Positions 8,703 through 15,606 of a stretch of 34,516 nt of DNA are shown one piece after another (the stretch's first letter is position 1; every line of letters starts with the position of its first letter). The DNA is taken from IMG/VR virus record IMGVR_UViG_3300042378_000172, positions 1 through 34,516 of that record. One strand, written 5' to 3'. The notes beneath the pieces are model-generated. The model had not been told where the DNA came from and did not search any database. It saw only the letters and a program-made list of their open reading frames with translations. Source of the DNA: a virus. A program made the translations under genes and the position numbers.

Positions 8703-9426
8703 ATTGTTCCCAATAAGATATCACATCTTTTCTTGATTTGTAATGTATCCCCTCTGGATTTTCTTTATCTTCTTTAGTATTATTAGGAGCAGTAATTGAT
8801 GTTTCAAAATCTACAGAATAGGTAAACAATGGTTTTGAATAACACTTTGCGTCTGCATAAATAATAAAATCTGCTAAGGCTGTATAATTTTTAGGTAACA
8901 CATATTTATCATCAACAAAGTATTTATCGATTAACTGTTTTGCTCTTTGCCTTGTAATCAAATAACATGCTGCTGACCAATCTCTGTGTTCTTTAATGTG
9001 CAAAGAAGTATTAACATTGAAATTATGAATTATACAAAATTGTAATATATCGTATTTCTTTTTTATTGAATCCACAAAATCTTTAAATGTAAAATTCCAA
9101 TACTTTACAGTTTCAAAACTTAAATCATCTTCAATTATAATTGCATACTCAGAGTCAGAAGTATCAAACCATTCTTTTATTGTATTTAAATGTGAAACTG
9201 TTGCTCCTAACTCTGAATTAGATAAAGACAAAGAATCTCTTTCAAATACTAAATTTGACCAGTCTGCGGTTTCTCCATGGGTAGCCTCTATAATTTTATA
9301 ATTTAAAAGATTGTTTTCTTTTAATTGCCCCTCTATATAATTTAATCTATCTGTTCTTGATTTTAAATTAATAACGTATATTGGGCCGAAGCCATCTAAT
9401 TTATTTAAACCAGTATGTTCCAACAT
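8689..9426 (-). CDS. Glycosyltransferase family 25 (LPS/collagen galactosyltransferase type)
   Basis: This protein has 245 residues. IYVINLKSRTDR (16-27) is the GT25 start motif. SNSELGATVSHLNTIKEW (69-86) is the family E-x-G-x-x-x-S-H block, and IIEDD (97-101) carries the metal-binding acidic pair. The family contains bacterial LPS galactosyltransferases and animal collagen hydroxylysine galactosyltransferases. The gene overlaps both neighbours (26 nt with the GT-A gene, 14 nt with the methyltransferase), so the three are co-translated. The acceptor could be host surface glycan or a virion protein, and a collagen-like fibre is encoded 6 kb away. Confidence 0.84.
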   Translation of the reverse strand: MLEHTGLNKLDGFGPIYVINLKSRTDRLNYIEGQLKENNLLNYKIIEATHGETADWSNLVFERDSLSLSNSELGATVSHLNTIKEWFDTSDSEYAIIIEDDLSFETVKYWNFTFKDFVDSIKKKYDILQFCIIHNFNVNTSLHIKEHRDWSAACYLITRQRAKQLIDKYFVDDKYVLPKNYTALADFIIYADAKCYSKPLFTYSVDFETSITAPNNTKEDKENPEGIHYKSRKDVISYWEQYAIS

Positions 9427-10114
9427 GCTCCACCTTTACATAAGGGGCAAGATAAACTTTGCCACCGTTTTCTTTCCAAAGTTTACAGAAATAATAATCT
9501 TCAGATAAAAGCCTTTCGTTGTCCTCATCTATAATTGCTTGCCAAAAATCATAAATAGGATCTCCAAATTTAATGTTTCCTATTTGAGTTTGATCACAGC
9601 GATATTGTTTAACATTTTTTTTAATTGTTTCAAAAACATTTCTAGAAATTAACATTAAGCCAGTTCCTATATAATCAACCTCTACTAAAAGGTTTGGGTT
9701 TTCTTTTAATTTTACCTTTTGATCTGGGCTTATGTTTACGTTATAAATTGCTGTGTGTTTTTCTAAATCTGGTTGGTCGTTTTTTGCTGCTGTTCTAACT
9801 CTCTCCCAATTAATTCCTTTCATTGGGACGGGGGCTGCAACCAAATCTACTCCCTCATTAATCATTTTTAAAACACCTAAAGAATCAAAACCTTCATCCG
9901 CATCAATAAACAACAAGTAATCACCGTTTGTTCTTAAAAAAGTTTCTGTTAATACGTTTCTGGCTCTTGTAATTAAAGACTCATTTGCAATGTCTATAAA
10001 GTTTGCTGAATGCCCAGCGTCTGACAAGGTTTTTATTAACACTAACATACTTTTCATGTATACCCCAGTACACATTCCACCATACATCGGGGTTGCAATT
10101 GTAATATGTGCCAT
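9401..10114 (-). CDS. GT-A fold (family 2-like) glycosyltransferase
   Basis: This protein has 237 residues. An N-terminal HITIATPMYGG strand is followed by ESLITRARN (45-53), and YLLFIDADEGFD (66-77) holds the D-x-D metal and nucleotide-sugar motif. VDLVAAPVPMKG and the C-terminal EDYYFCKLWKENGG are typical of phage and cyanobacterial GT-A enzymes. AGGAAG is the ribosome binding site. It is the first of a three-gene glycan cassette. No transmembrane segment, so it should be cytoplasmic. Sugar and acceptor are not predictable from sequence. Confidence 0.82.
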   Translation of the reverse strand: MAHITIATPMYGGMCTGVYMKSMLVLIKTLSDAGHSANFIDIANESLITRARNVLTETFLRTNGDYLLFIDADEGFDSLGVLKMINEGVDLVAAPVPMKGINWERVRTAAKNDQPDLEKHTAIYNVNISPDQKVKLKENPNLLVEVDYIGTGLMLISRNVFETIKKNVKQYRCDQTQIGNIKFGDPIYDFWQAIIDEDNERLLSEDYYFCKLWKENGGKVYLAPYVKVEHVGTYWFK

Positions 10115-10125
10115 ACACTTCCTAT

Positions 10126-10326
10126 CTATAATATGTAGTTACTGTATCCGATTACTTGCAGTGGAATTGGAGGTGGGTTCCCTGCCCCAAATCCTTCAAC
10201 GCCAATGCTTGTAAAACGAACTCTAAAAGGTAATACTTCATTTATTAAAACAATGCTTGGATAATTTGCTAACTTTATTTTTTTTGTTTTTACAGGTGTT
10301 TTGTTTTTTAATACTGCAGTGGACAT
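10126..10326 (-). CDS. Small virion-associated hypothetical protein
   Basis: This protein has 66 residues with a basic N-terminus (LKNKTPVKTKKIKL) and a beta-rich, Gly/Pro-rich C-terminus (GFGAGNPPPIPLQV). Its ATG shares a base with the stop of the upstream RGDT-domain gene (TAATG), so translation is coupled. Family not recognised. The position suggests a minor tail component. Confidence 0.55.
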   Translation of the reverse strand: MSTAVLKNKTPVKTKKIKLANYPSIVLINEVLPFRVRFTSIGVEGFGAGNPPPIPLQVIGYSNYIL

Positions 10327-10736
10327 TAGTCTGTGACATCCTCAAGGACAACTAAACTTCCTTGAGCGACAGTCCAAACTTGAACATTTCCTGCAGAAGA
10401 CAACTGTATATCAAAAATATCTCCAGTTCTCAAGGATACTGATTCTGCTGCCGTTAAGGAAACAGTAAACTCACCTGGCAAGTCATCTGCATCACGAATT
10501 GGTGTTAATGCCATAATTGTTACAGCATCATCTGTAATTTTTCCTAAATTTGCAGAAAGGTTTGGGCGTTTGATCTTCATTGCAATCGTCCAATCTGCAA
10601 TAGTTAATGGATTTTTTGCATCATCAGTGACATAAACTTTAAATGCTGAGGTGTCTCCCTTTACAAAAGTCCAAACCACTGTTGGTGGTTTTTCTCCAAC
10701 ATCATATTCTTTAGTTCTGCTTCTTGTTGTTGCCAT
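10326..10736 (-). CDS. BppU-like N-terminal domain baseplate/tail protein
   Basis: This protein has 136 residues. The pattern VVWTFVKGDTSAFKVYVTDD, a WTIAMKIKR strand, a GEFTVSLTAAES segment and DIFDIQLSS ending in VLEDVTD is the Ig-like fold seen at the N-terminus of lactococcal-type baseplate upper proteins. Two paralogues occur at 15146 and 16434, each with a K/R-GDT near the start. It probably docks fibres to the tail. Expression is from a leaderless promoter 6 nt upstream. Confidence 0.68.
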   Translation of the reverse strand: MATTRSRTKEYDVGEKPPTVVWTFVKGDTSAFKVYVTDDAKNPLTIADWTIAMKIKRPNLSANLGKITDDAVTIMALTPIRDADDLPGEFTVSLTAAESVSLRTGDIFDIQLSSAGNVQVWTVAQGSLVVLEDVTD

Positions 10737-10742
10737 GATTTA

Positions 10743-10748
10743 ATTATA
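10743..10748 (-). promoter_or_regulatory. Leaderless promoter -10 for the 10736 gene
   Basis: TGT-TATAAT, six bases (TAAATC), then ATG. It is the same arrangement as at 8122 and 16818. No Shine-Dalgarno is present. Confidence 0.6.
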
Positions 10749-10752
10749 ACAC

Positions 10753-11283
10753 TTAAAGTCCGTTTTTAACAGCACCCCAGGTGGCATTTCCTCCTTTGAT
10801 TGGCGAAACTAATATTTTTCCACTTGTTGCATGTGCATATGCAACTACAGCAATGACGGAAGACCCAGATGATGGCTTAGTAGTAGTTAACCCACCAGAT
10901 GCACCTACGTAAAGTTTATCTCCCTCATCATATGCGGACGTATTAACATCTTCTAATAATCCAACAGTAACTACGATTCCATCGTTTGCATTTTGCATTG
11001 TAGCCTTGGCCAAACCAATGCATGGGAAGGTGCTAATATTACTTGCTTGAGATTTTGCAATAGTAGTCCTACTGTTTGCATATCCTGTTATATATACGGG
11101 AGTTCCTTTTGTTATTTCTGCCCCGCTAACATTTCTTACGTCTAAAGATAGGTATGGAACCTGCAGCGCAGTTAATAAATCATTAACTTTTTCTGCCAGT
11201 TCCTGCATATCAGAGTGAACATTAACAGGATCATCTGATAAGGGATATGGTATTTCTTGGGGATTAGTTAAACCGGTAGCCAT
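10753..11283 (-). CDS. Phage structural protein with decoration/tail-spike-like beta domain
   Basis: This protein has 176 residues. An N-terminal helix (SDMQELAEKVNDLLTALQ, 24-41) precedes a beta domain, with YLSLDVRNVSGAEITKGTPV, FPCIGLAKATMQNANDGIVVTVG, YDEGDKLYVGASGGLT and VVAYAHATSGKILV. This resembles the beta-barrel found in many phage head-decoration (DUF2190-like) and fibre proteins. TATAAT lies 8 nt before the ATG with no Shine-Dalgarno, so the leader would be 0-2 nt. It diverges from the lytic enzyme gene on the plus strand. Confidence 0.6.
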   Translation of the reverse strand: MATGLTNPQEIPYPLSDDPVNVHSDMQELAEKVNDLLTALQVPYLSLDVRNVSGAEITKGTPVYITGYANSRTTIAKSQASNISTFPCIGLAKATMQNANDGIVVTVGLLEDVNTSAYDEGDKLYVGASGGLTTTKPSSGSSVIAVVAYAHATSGKILVSPIKGGNATWGAVKNGL

Positions 11284-11316
11284 GATTTTACATTATACCA
11301 TTAAAAATATACCTAC

Positions 11317-11346
11317 TTGACTTTTGATTGCTTCTTTTGCTATAAT
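11317..11346 (+). promoter_or_regulatory. Sigma-70-like promoter of the lytic transglycosylase gene
   Basis: TTGACT (11317-11322), an 18-bp spacer and TATAAT (11341-11346). The predicted start near 11353 coincides with the first base of the hairpin at 11353-11374. Confidence 0.78.
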
Positions 11347-11352
11347 TAATGT

Positions 11353-11374
11353 ATTGACACCGAAAGGTGTCAAT
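11353..11374 (+). other. 5'-terminal GAAA-tetraloop hairpin in the mRNA leader
   Basis: A perfect 9-bp stem, ATTGACACC with GGTGTCAAT, closed by a GAAA (GNRA) tetraloop. It starts at the predicted transcription start, and the AGGAGG ribosome binding site lies 9 nt downstream. Hairpins at the extreme 5' end are known to stabilise mRNA; a protein-binding role is also possible. Confidence 0.7.
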
Positions 11375-11395
11375 TTGTTTCTAGGAGGTATTACC

Positions 11396-11938
11396 TTGAA
11401 AGAAAATATAGCAGTTTTTTGTTTGGCGGTTTTATTAGTAGTTTCTACTGTTTTTAATGCTAGCAATGCTCAAGCAATAAAACATCAAGAAATGATAAAA
11501 AATATATCTATACCCAAGTTATTAAAAAAATCGGATCATATGAAAGTTCTTGAAAAATATAGCGAGGCTGAATCTTTAAATCAAAAACAGTGTAAGGAGT
11601 TGCTATCTGCAATTGGGTTTGAGGGCAAGGCGTTAAAAATGGCTTGGACTGTAGCGCAAAAAGAGTCAAATTGTAGACCAAAGGCCATAAACAACAATAC
11701 AAAAACTGGAGATCACTCCTTTGGCATATTTCAAATCAATATGATTGGTGATCTTGGAGAGGCAAGGCTAGAAAAGTTTAATTTAGAGTTTAAGAAAGAA
11801 CTTTTAGATCCTGTAACTAATGCGAGAATTGCTTATCATATGAGTAAACAAGGCAAGGATTGGTCATCCTGGACATATTTAGACGGGGAAAGATTTAAAG
11901 AGTTGTGGTTAGAGTTTCCTGATTCTAAAAGTAAGTAA
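11396..11938 (+). CDS. Secreted lytic transglycosylase / lysozyme-like cell-wall hydrolase
   Basis: This protein has 180 residues. The start is TTG 11396 because AGGAGG lies 7 nt upstream and the protein then opens with a proper signal peptide (MKENIAVF, hydrophobic to residue ~20, cleavage likely after SNA or AQA near 25-27). The SLT-type core is MAWTVAQKESNC (82-93) with catalytic E90, SFGIFQIN (108-115) and NARIAYHMS (142-150), ending in WSSWTY. It would cleave the glycan strand outside the membrane during lysis or entry. It is the only plus-strand gene in the structural module and has its own promoter. Confidence 0.82.
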   Translation: MKENIAVFCLAVLLVVSTVFNASNAQAIKHQEMIKNISIPKLLKKSDHMKVLEKYSEAESLNQKQCKELLSAIGFEGKALKMAWTVAQKESNCRPKAINNNTKTGDHSFGIFQINMIGDLGEARLEKFNLEFKKELLDPVTNARIAYHMSKQGKDWSSWTYLDGERFKELWLEFPDSKSK

Positions 11939-12539
11939 CTGCAACATACTTAGTTCCAGAGGTTACTGGTAAGTGTTTATGTTTATATTCTTCAGTAGAA
12001 GGATAAATTAACACTCCCCCTTTAGTAATTTTAGTTGTATCATTACCTACTCTGTTTTCAAATTGAACCTCTCCCCCCACATAATTATCATTTAAAAAAA
12101 CAATAACTGTATAATTATTTTGTATTTCATTTCTGCTCATGTCAGAGTAAAAATTATCGCTATTTAAGTTTTCACAAATAGACCATTTTTTTATTTCTGT
12201 AATCTCTAATTCAAATCTATGCATATAGTCAACAATGAATGGCAAAATATTTTCGTTTAATAAATTTCTTAATTTACCTTTTTCTTTTCCTCCATTATCA
12301 AAAATATTATTATTGGATTTACGCCACCAATCAAATAAATTGTCAAAGTTAGGTAAATAAAAAATTTTATTGTTTAAAGTTAAATCAGTGTCTTGATTAT
12401 TTTTGTTGGAAGACAACTCCCAAACATTTCTATTTATTGTTTTGTTACACAGATTTTCTATCAACGATACGTAATCTGTTTCCTTGTTTTCATAATACAA
12501 AACAATTTTATCGTCTAATGCTGTTATGTTATTTACCAA
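11925..12539 (-). CDS. Prolyl-4-hydroxylase-like (P4Hc) 2OG oxygenase with altered iron site
   Basis: This protein has 204 residues. The C-terminal half follows the P4Hc plan: YTVIVFLNDNYVGGEVQF (143-160), GGVLIYPS (174-181), then H187/H189 and PVTSGTKYVAVTYF (191-204). The usual proximal H-x-D is Y-S-D here (131-133, codon TAC where CAC would restore His). The 2OG-binding Arg is Lys197, a common conservative change. It may be a low-activity or non-catalytic member unless another residue supplies the ligand. It overlaps the lytic enzyme convergently by 14 nt and the Hint-like gene by 7 nt. Confidence 0.7.
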   Translation of the reverse strand: MVNNITALDDKIVLYYENKETDYVSLIENLCNKTINRNVWELSSNKNNQDTDLTLNNKIFYLPNFDNLFDWWRKSNNNIFDNGGKEKGKLRNLLNENILPFIVDYMHRFELEITEIKKWSICENLNSDNFYSDMSRNEIQNNYTVIVFLNDNYVGGEVQFENRVGNDTTKITKGGVLIYPSTEEYKHKHLPVTSGTKYVAVTYF

Positions 12540-13111
12540 GAAGAATCGCCTCCAGCAAATAAAATAAAGTTTTCTGTAAAATAAAAATGTCCGCCCACGA
12601 TATTTATTGAAACCGAATCACTTTCTAACAACTCTTCTGTACTATCAAAATCTTGATAATCAAATATTGTGAAATCTTCCAAATCAAGTGTTGAAAAATC
12701 TTTTTTTAATTTTACAATTTTTATATTAGTTAAACCTTTAATATGTGGAACAGTCCAAGATTTATAAAAATCTAAAATTGGAGGATTCTCTTTTGAAAAA
12801 ACTCGTTCTTCTGACATTGCTGTTGCAATGTATTGCCCATGATGAACAAATTGATTTCCCATTTTTACAAATTTTCCTCTAGATTCTTTGTCTAGATAAA
12901 CTGAGTATACAGTTGCTTCGCTTAATTGAAAATTGTCTACTTGTTTGTTTTCTTTAATATATTTTTCATAAAAATCTATAGAGTCTTTTATGTCTTCATC
13001 TAAAATTTTTAAAGAAAGAACTTTATCTCCAACTTTTAAATCTTCAGCGTTCACTAAAGTTTTATTAGATAAATAAATTTTTTCACTAAGTGGAATTGCT
13101 CCTAAAAACAT
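12533..13111 (-). CDS. Hint/intein-fold-like protein without obvious splicing residues
   Basis: This protein has 192 residues. Near the N-terminus, KIYLSNKTLVNAEDLKVGDKV followed by LSLKI (11-36) resembles the opening of Hint domains (a strand, then x-I-x-D-L-x-V-G-D-x-V). The C-terminus, GGHFYFTENFILFAGGD (173-189), resembles the closing block (G-x-H-x-Y-x-x-x-N-x-I-L). The N-terminal nucleophile Cys/Ser and C-terminal His-Asn are not evident. It may therefore be a structural Hint-like domain of a virion protein. It is located between the PASTA protein and the P4H-like gene. Moderate certainty only. Confidence 0.5.
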   Translation of the reverse strand: MFLGAIPLSEKIYLSNKTLVNAEDLKVGDKVLSLKILDEDIKDSIDFYEKYIKENKQVDNFQLSEATVYSVYLDKESRGKFVKMGNQFVHHGQYIATAMSEERVFSKENPPILDFYKSWTVPHIKGLTNIKIVKLKKDFSTLDLEDFTIFDYQDFDSTEELLESDSVSINIVGGHFYFTENFILFAGGDSSW

Positions 13112-13120
13112 TTTTATATC

Positions 13121-13456
13121 CTATCTAAATGGTGGAGAAAAAATAAATACTGGGGCAAATGAAAATACAGGAGTAAATCCAAATGGGGTAAATCCAAACG
13201 CTCCAAATGGGGTAAATGAAAAAACATTGTTTACTAAGTTTACAGTAGTCCCTAAGGCTGCTGAATCTCCTGCTGCAATGCTTTGAGTTTTGATAATATT
13301 ATTTAGTGCGTTATCTGTTGTATTTTCGTTTGTTGTTACAAAGTTAAATCCTGCATTTGATAGATTTGATTCTGCCGTTGACTTTGACAAACCAACTACA
13401 TTTGGAATTGTGTTCCTTCTAAATATTTTATTTCCACGTCCAGGGTTTTTTGCCAT
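13121..13456 (-). CDS. PASTA-domain tail protein with Phe-Gly-rich C-terminal repeats
   Basis: This protein has 111 residues. The start is ATG 13456, which overlaps the upstream TAA (TAATG); a longer frame to 13486 is less likely. One PASTA domain (17-77: IPNVVGLSKSTAESNLSNAG, then TQSIAAGDSAALGTTVNLV) precedes a tail FSFTPFGAFGFTPFGFTP and an FSPPFR end. The tail is shared with the FN3 protein at 3748. PASTA domains bind peptidoglycan or muropeptides, so the protein may place a cell-wall-binding module on the tail. Both FG-tailed genes follow a fibre gene ending GDLTA. Confidence 0.78.
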   Translation of the reverse strand: MAKNPGRGNKIFRRNTIPNVVGLSKSTAESNLSNAGFNFVTTNENTTDNALNNIIKTQSIAAGDSAALGTTVNLVNNVFSFTPFGAFGFTPFGFTPVFSFAPVFIFSPPFR

Positions 13457-14076
13457 TATGCAGTCAAATCTCCCATTGCTAACCAAGTGTTTGTATCACG
13501 CTTGATTAATGTTGCACTAGACCATTGTGTTCTTAATTTTAATCCAGGAGTTGAATTTACAGTGACTCCCCCTGCTCCAACTAAAGTTACTTGAGAAGAA
13601 CCAGTCTGAAGTATATCTATAGCGGTTCCAATTGGAAAGGCCACTGAACTGTTTAGTGGAATAGTTAAATTTCCACCAGAAGACATTTCAATCATTTTAA
13701 AAGAGTCTGAAATAGTTAATGTATAAGAAGATGATTGCTGATTAAATGTATATACTGGATCTGTTATAGACTGCCAAACGGATCCATCAAAAAATTGAAA
13801 ATCGTTAATTGTGTTTCCGACAGAGTCTTGCTTTATAAAAATTAAAGTTCCATATACTGGAGATGGAATTGCAGTTGTAACTGCAGATGGATTTAAAAAT
13901 ATATTAAAGTTTTTAGATATAGTCGTAGATGATAAAGTAACTGGATTATCAAATGTTTGTGCTGCTGTCCAAGTGTATGCTGAAGCGGTATTTACATCTC
14001 CCGCAATTCTATACCATTGATTAGTTCCCTCATCATAAACATATGCTGGTCTTGCAGTAGAATTAATGGCTGCCAT
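13456..14076 (-). CDS. Tail fibre protein, C-terminus paralogous to the 4493 fibre
   Basis: This protein has 206 residues. The N-terminus (RPAYVYDEGTNQWYRIAG) is a fibre motif shared in style with the gene upstream. From about residue 135, SVAFPIGTAIDILQT to RDTNTWLAMGDLTA, it copies the C-terminus of the protein at 4493-5920. The ATG overlaps the preceding TAA (TAATG), and its own TAA overlaps the ATG of the PASTA gene, so it is tightly coupled on both sides. Confidence 0.74.
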   Translation of the reverse strand: MAAINSTARPAYVYDEGTNQWYRIAGDVNTASAYTWTAAQTFDNPVTLSSTTISKNFNIFLNPSAVTTAIPSPVYGTLIFIKQDSVGNTINDFQFFDGSVWQSITDPVYTFNQQSSSYTLTISDSFKMIEMSSGGNLTIPLNSSVAFPIGTAIDILQTGSSQVTLVGAGGVTVNSTPGLKLRTQWSSATLIKRDTNTWLAMGDLTA

Positions 14077-14519
14077 TAGTTCACCCTAATAAATGCGCTA
14101 GTGTTAGAATCATATACATACATTTCTAGAGGAGATGTTGTTTTCTTAACCCAAATTAATCCATCTACAAGGTTTGCTGTTGGTGTTGCATTTTGATAAA
14201 TAGATGTTGCCGATGCTGGATAACCACTTGCTAGAGCATTTGACTGTACCCATAAAAATCCGTCTACAGGAGATGTTGGCTCTGCGTCTTGAACCTCTGC
14301 TGCTGCTGCTGGGTTTAATAAATTATCATCAATTTGTGTTTGTAAATCATGAAGAGAATATGCTAAAGATGGATTTGTTAATAAGGATGTATTTGTATTG
14401 TTAACATCGTATGATTCAGATCCGTAATGATATAGCCTTAATGCTGCCTGAATGTCTGCAGAATCATCATAACCAGGAATTTTGGTTGGATATACGTTAC
14501 CAATATTTTCAGAAGCCAT
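14076..14519 (-). CDS. Tail-fibre-like structural protein with VDGxxWV repeats
   Basis: This protein has 147 residues. A helical N-terminal half (IQAALRLYHYG, then SLAYSLHDLQTQIDDNLLNP) is followed by two copies of a PxxxLVDGxxWV motif (SPVDGFLWVQ and NLVDGLIWVK) and a MYVYDSNTSAFIRV end, a common fibre shaft/attachment pattern. AAAGGTGG precedes the ATG, and TATAAT lies upstream, so this promoter can drive the fibre/PASTA genes. Confidence 0.66.
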   Translation of the reverse strand: MASENIGNVYPTKIPGYDDSADIQAALRLYHYGSESYDVNNTNTSLLTNPSLAYSLHDLQTQIDDNLLNPAAAAEVQDAEPTSPVDGFLWVQSNALASGYPASATSIYQNATPTANLVDGLIWVKKTTSPLEMYVYDSNTSAFIRVN

Positions 14520-14543
14520 TATTCACCACCTTTGCTCATTATA

Positions 14544-15146
14544 TCACGACTCCTCAGTTTGTAACTGAGTAATAGTAATTGAAAGATGAACAGTTACGGT
14601 GCCAGATAAATTGCTCCAAGTTCCTGAGTCTAATTCCGCAGCCTTTAAAGAAATTGAAAGTGTATCACTACTGGCTCCAGTAATAGACACCGCAGTTATA
14701 GATGCGGAAACTGGATTTTGGTAACCAATAGAAAAGTTTATTAAAAAATTTTCTTCAGTAAGAATTGATTGGCTATTTTGAACTATATCTGCAATTGGAA
14801 TTAAAATTGTAGATGTTCCACTTACAAAAGTTTTTTCAATAAGTCTAGAATAAATTGTTGGATTTAAATTTAAGACTGGTACCCAAGTGTTAGACCCTGG
14901 AGCAGATATGTATTGATACATATACGAGTATTCAGAACCAATAGCGTTATTAATGTACAAATCACCAGCAATTATTTCTTGATTAAAAATTTTTTCTTGG
15001 ACTGTAAATGCATTTGGTTCACCCGTGCCAACAAAAACTTTATTTCCACGAATTCCTGTTGCTCCAACATCTAGTTGAACATTTACAACTGGAGGAGAAC
15101 CTAAAACAGTTAAATCTTCTGTGTTTACTAAAACATCTACCGCCAT
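14544..15146 (-). CDS. Tail protein (fibre/baseplate) with beta-rich C-terminal domain
   Basis: This protein has 200 residues. The N-terminal half includes VNVQLDVGATGIRGNKVFVG and GEPN, a segment typical of actinophage minor tail proteins, then YSYMYQYISAPGSNTWVPVLN. The C-terminal ~90 residues form a beta-sandwich-like stretch (FLINFSIGYQNPVSASITAV and so on) comparable in position to the C-terminal domain of the collagen-like fibre at 15607. TAATG coupling links it to the upstream gene. No enzyme motif. Confidence 0.6.
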   Translation of the reverse strand: MAVDVLVNTEDLTVLGSPPVVNVQLDVGATGIRGNKVFVGTGEPNAFTVQEKIFNQEIIAGDLYINNAIGSEYSYMYQYISAPGSNTWVPVLNLNPTIYSRLIEKTFVSGTSTILIPIADIVQNSQSILTEENFLINFSIGYQNPVSASITAVSITGASSDTLSISLKAAELDSGTWSNLSGTVTVHLSITITQLQTEES

Positions 15147-15496
15147 TAAACTGCTCCGGTTACATCATCTGTTACGGTAATAGTTCCAGTTATAATAGTA
15201 ATTACATTTGTGGCACTAGAACTGATTTGAACGTCATACACATATGTTCCTGCTGCTAAAGTTCTACCAACCAATGGTAAAATTGTGCAAACTATAGTGT
15301 CGTTAGTTGTATTAATAATTGCCTGTGCTGTAGTTTTTACTCCAGTAGTTCCTCGTGCTGTAGCAATTGTATAAGCAGCGTTTCCAAGATAAGAATCTAA
15401 ACTAAATACTGTTCCGTCAGAATTTTTAGGGGATACAACAAACTCATGAGTATCTCCACGATAATAATTAAAATTATAAGTACCTGGAAATGCCAT
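15146..15496 (-). CDS. BppU-like baseplate/tail domain protein
   Basis: This protein has 116 residues. FNYYRGDTHEFVVSPKNSDG, FSLDSYLGNAAYTIATARG, GTYVYDVQISS and TGTITVTDDVTG give the full RGDT domain pattern (L-x-x-G-x-Y-x-Y-D-x-Q then x-V-x-x-D-V-T). It is the cleanest of the three copies. AAAAGGAG precedes the ATG, and the gene follows the tRNA-Arg. It likely docks fibres or forms a baseplate sub-structure. Confidence 0.7.
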   Translation of the reverse strand: MAFPGTYNFNYYRGDTHEFVVSPKNSDGTVFSLDSYLGNAAYTIATARGTTGVKTTAQAIINTTNDTIVCTILPLVGRTLAAGTYVYDVQISSSATNVITIITGTITVTDDVTGAV

Positions 15497-15517
15497 AATT
15501 CTCCTTTTGATTTAATC

Positions 15518-15588
15518 CTTTGGGTGCGGGAATCGAACCAGCGTTCTCCGCTTCGGAGGCGGGAGTCCGACCATTAGACGAACCCAAA
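15518..15588 (-). tRNA. tRNA-Arg (anticodon CCG)
   Basis: A 71-nt cloverleaf: acceptor TTTGGGT/ACCCAAA, D stem GTCT/GGAC, anticodon loop CTCCGAA with CCG at complement(15554-15556), T arm GCTGG-TTCGATT-CCCGC and discriminator G. Two mismatches (C27-A43, U51-C63) weaken the stems. CCA is not encoded. It reads CGG, which should be rare in this AT-rich genome. It sits inside the fibre operon, between the collagen-like and BppU-like genes. Confidence 0.85.
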
Positions 15589-15606
15589 ACTATTATTATT
15601 ATACCA

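Noticed and set aside
15542-15570. Strong palindrome-like stem (GCGTTCTCCGC ... GCGGGAG) as a terminator
   Set aside because: It is the anticodon arm region of tRNA-Arg.
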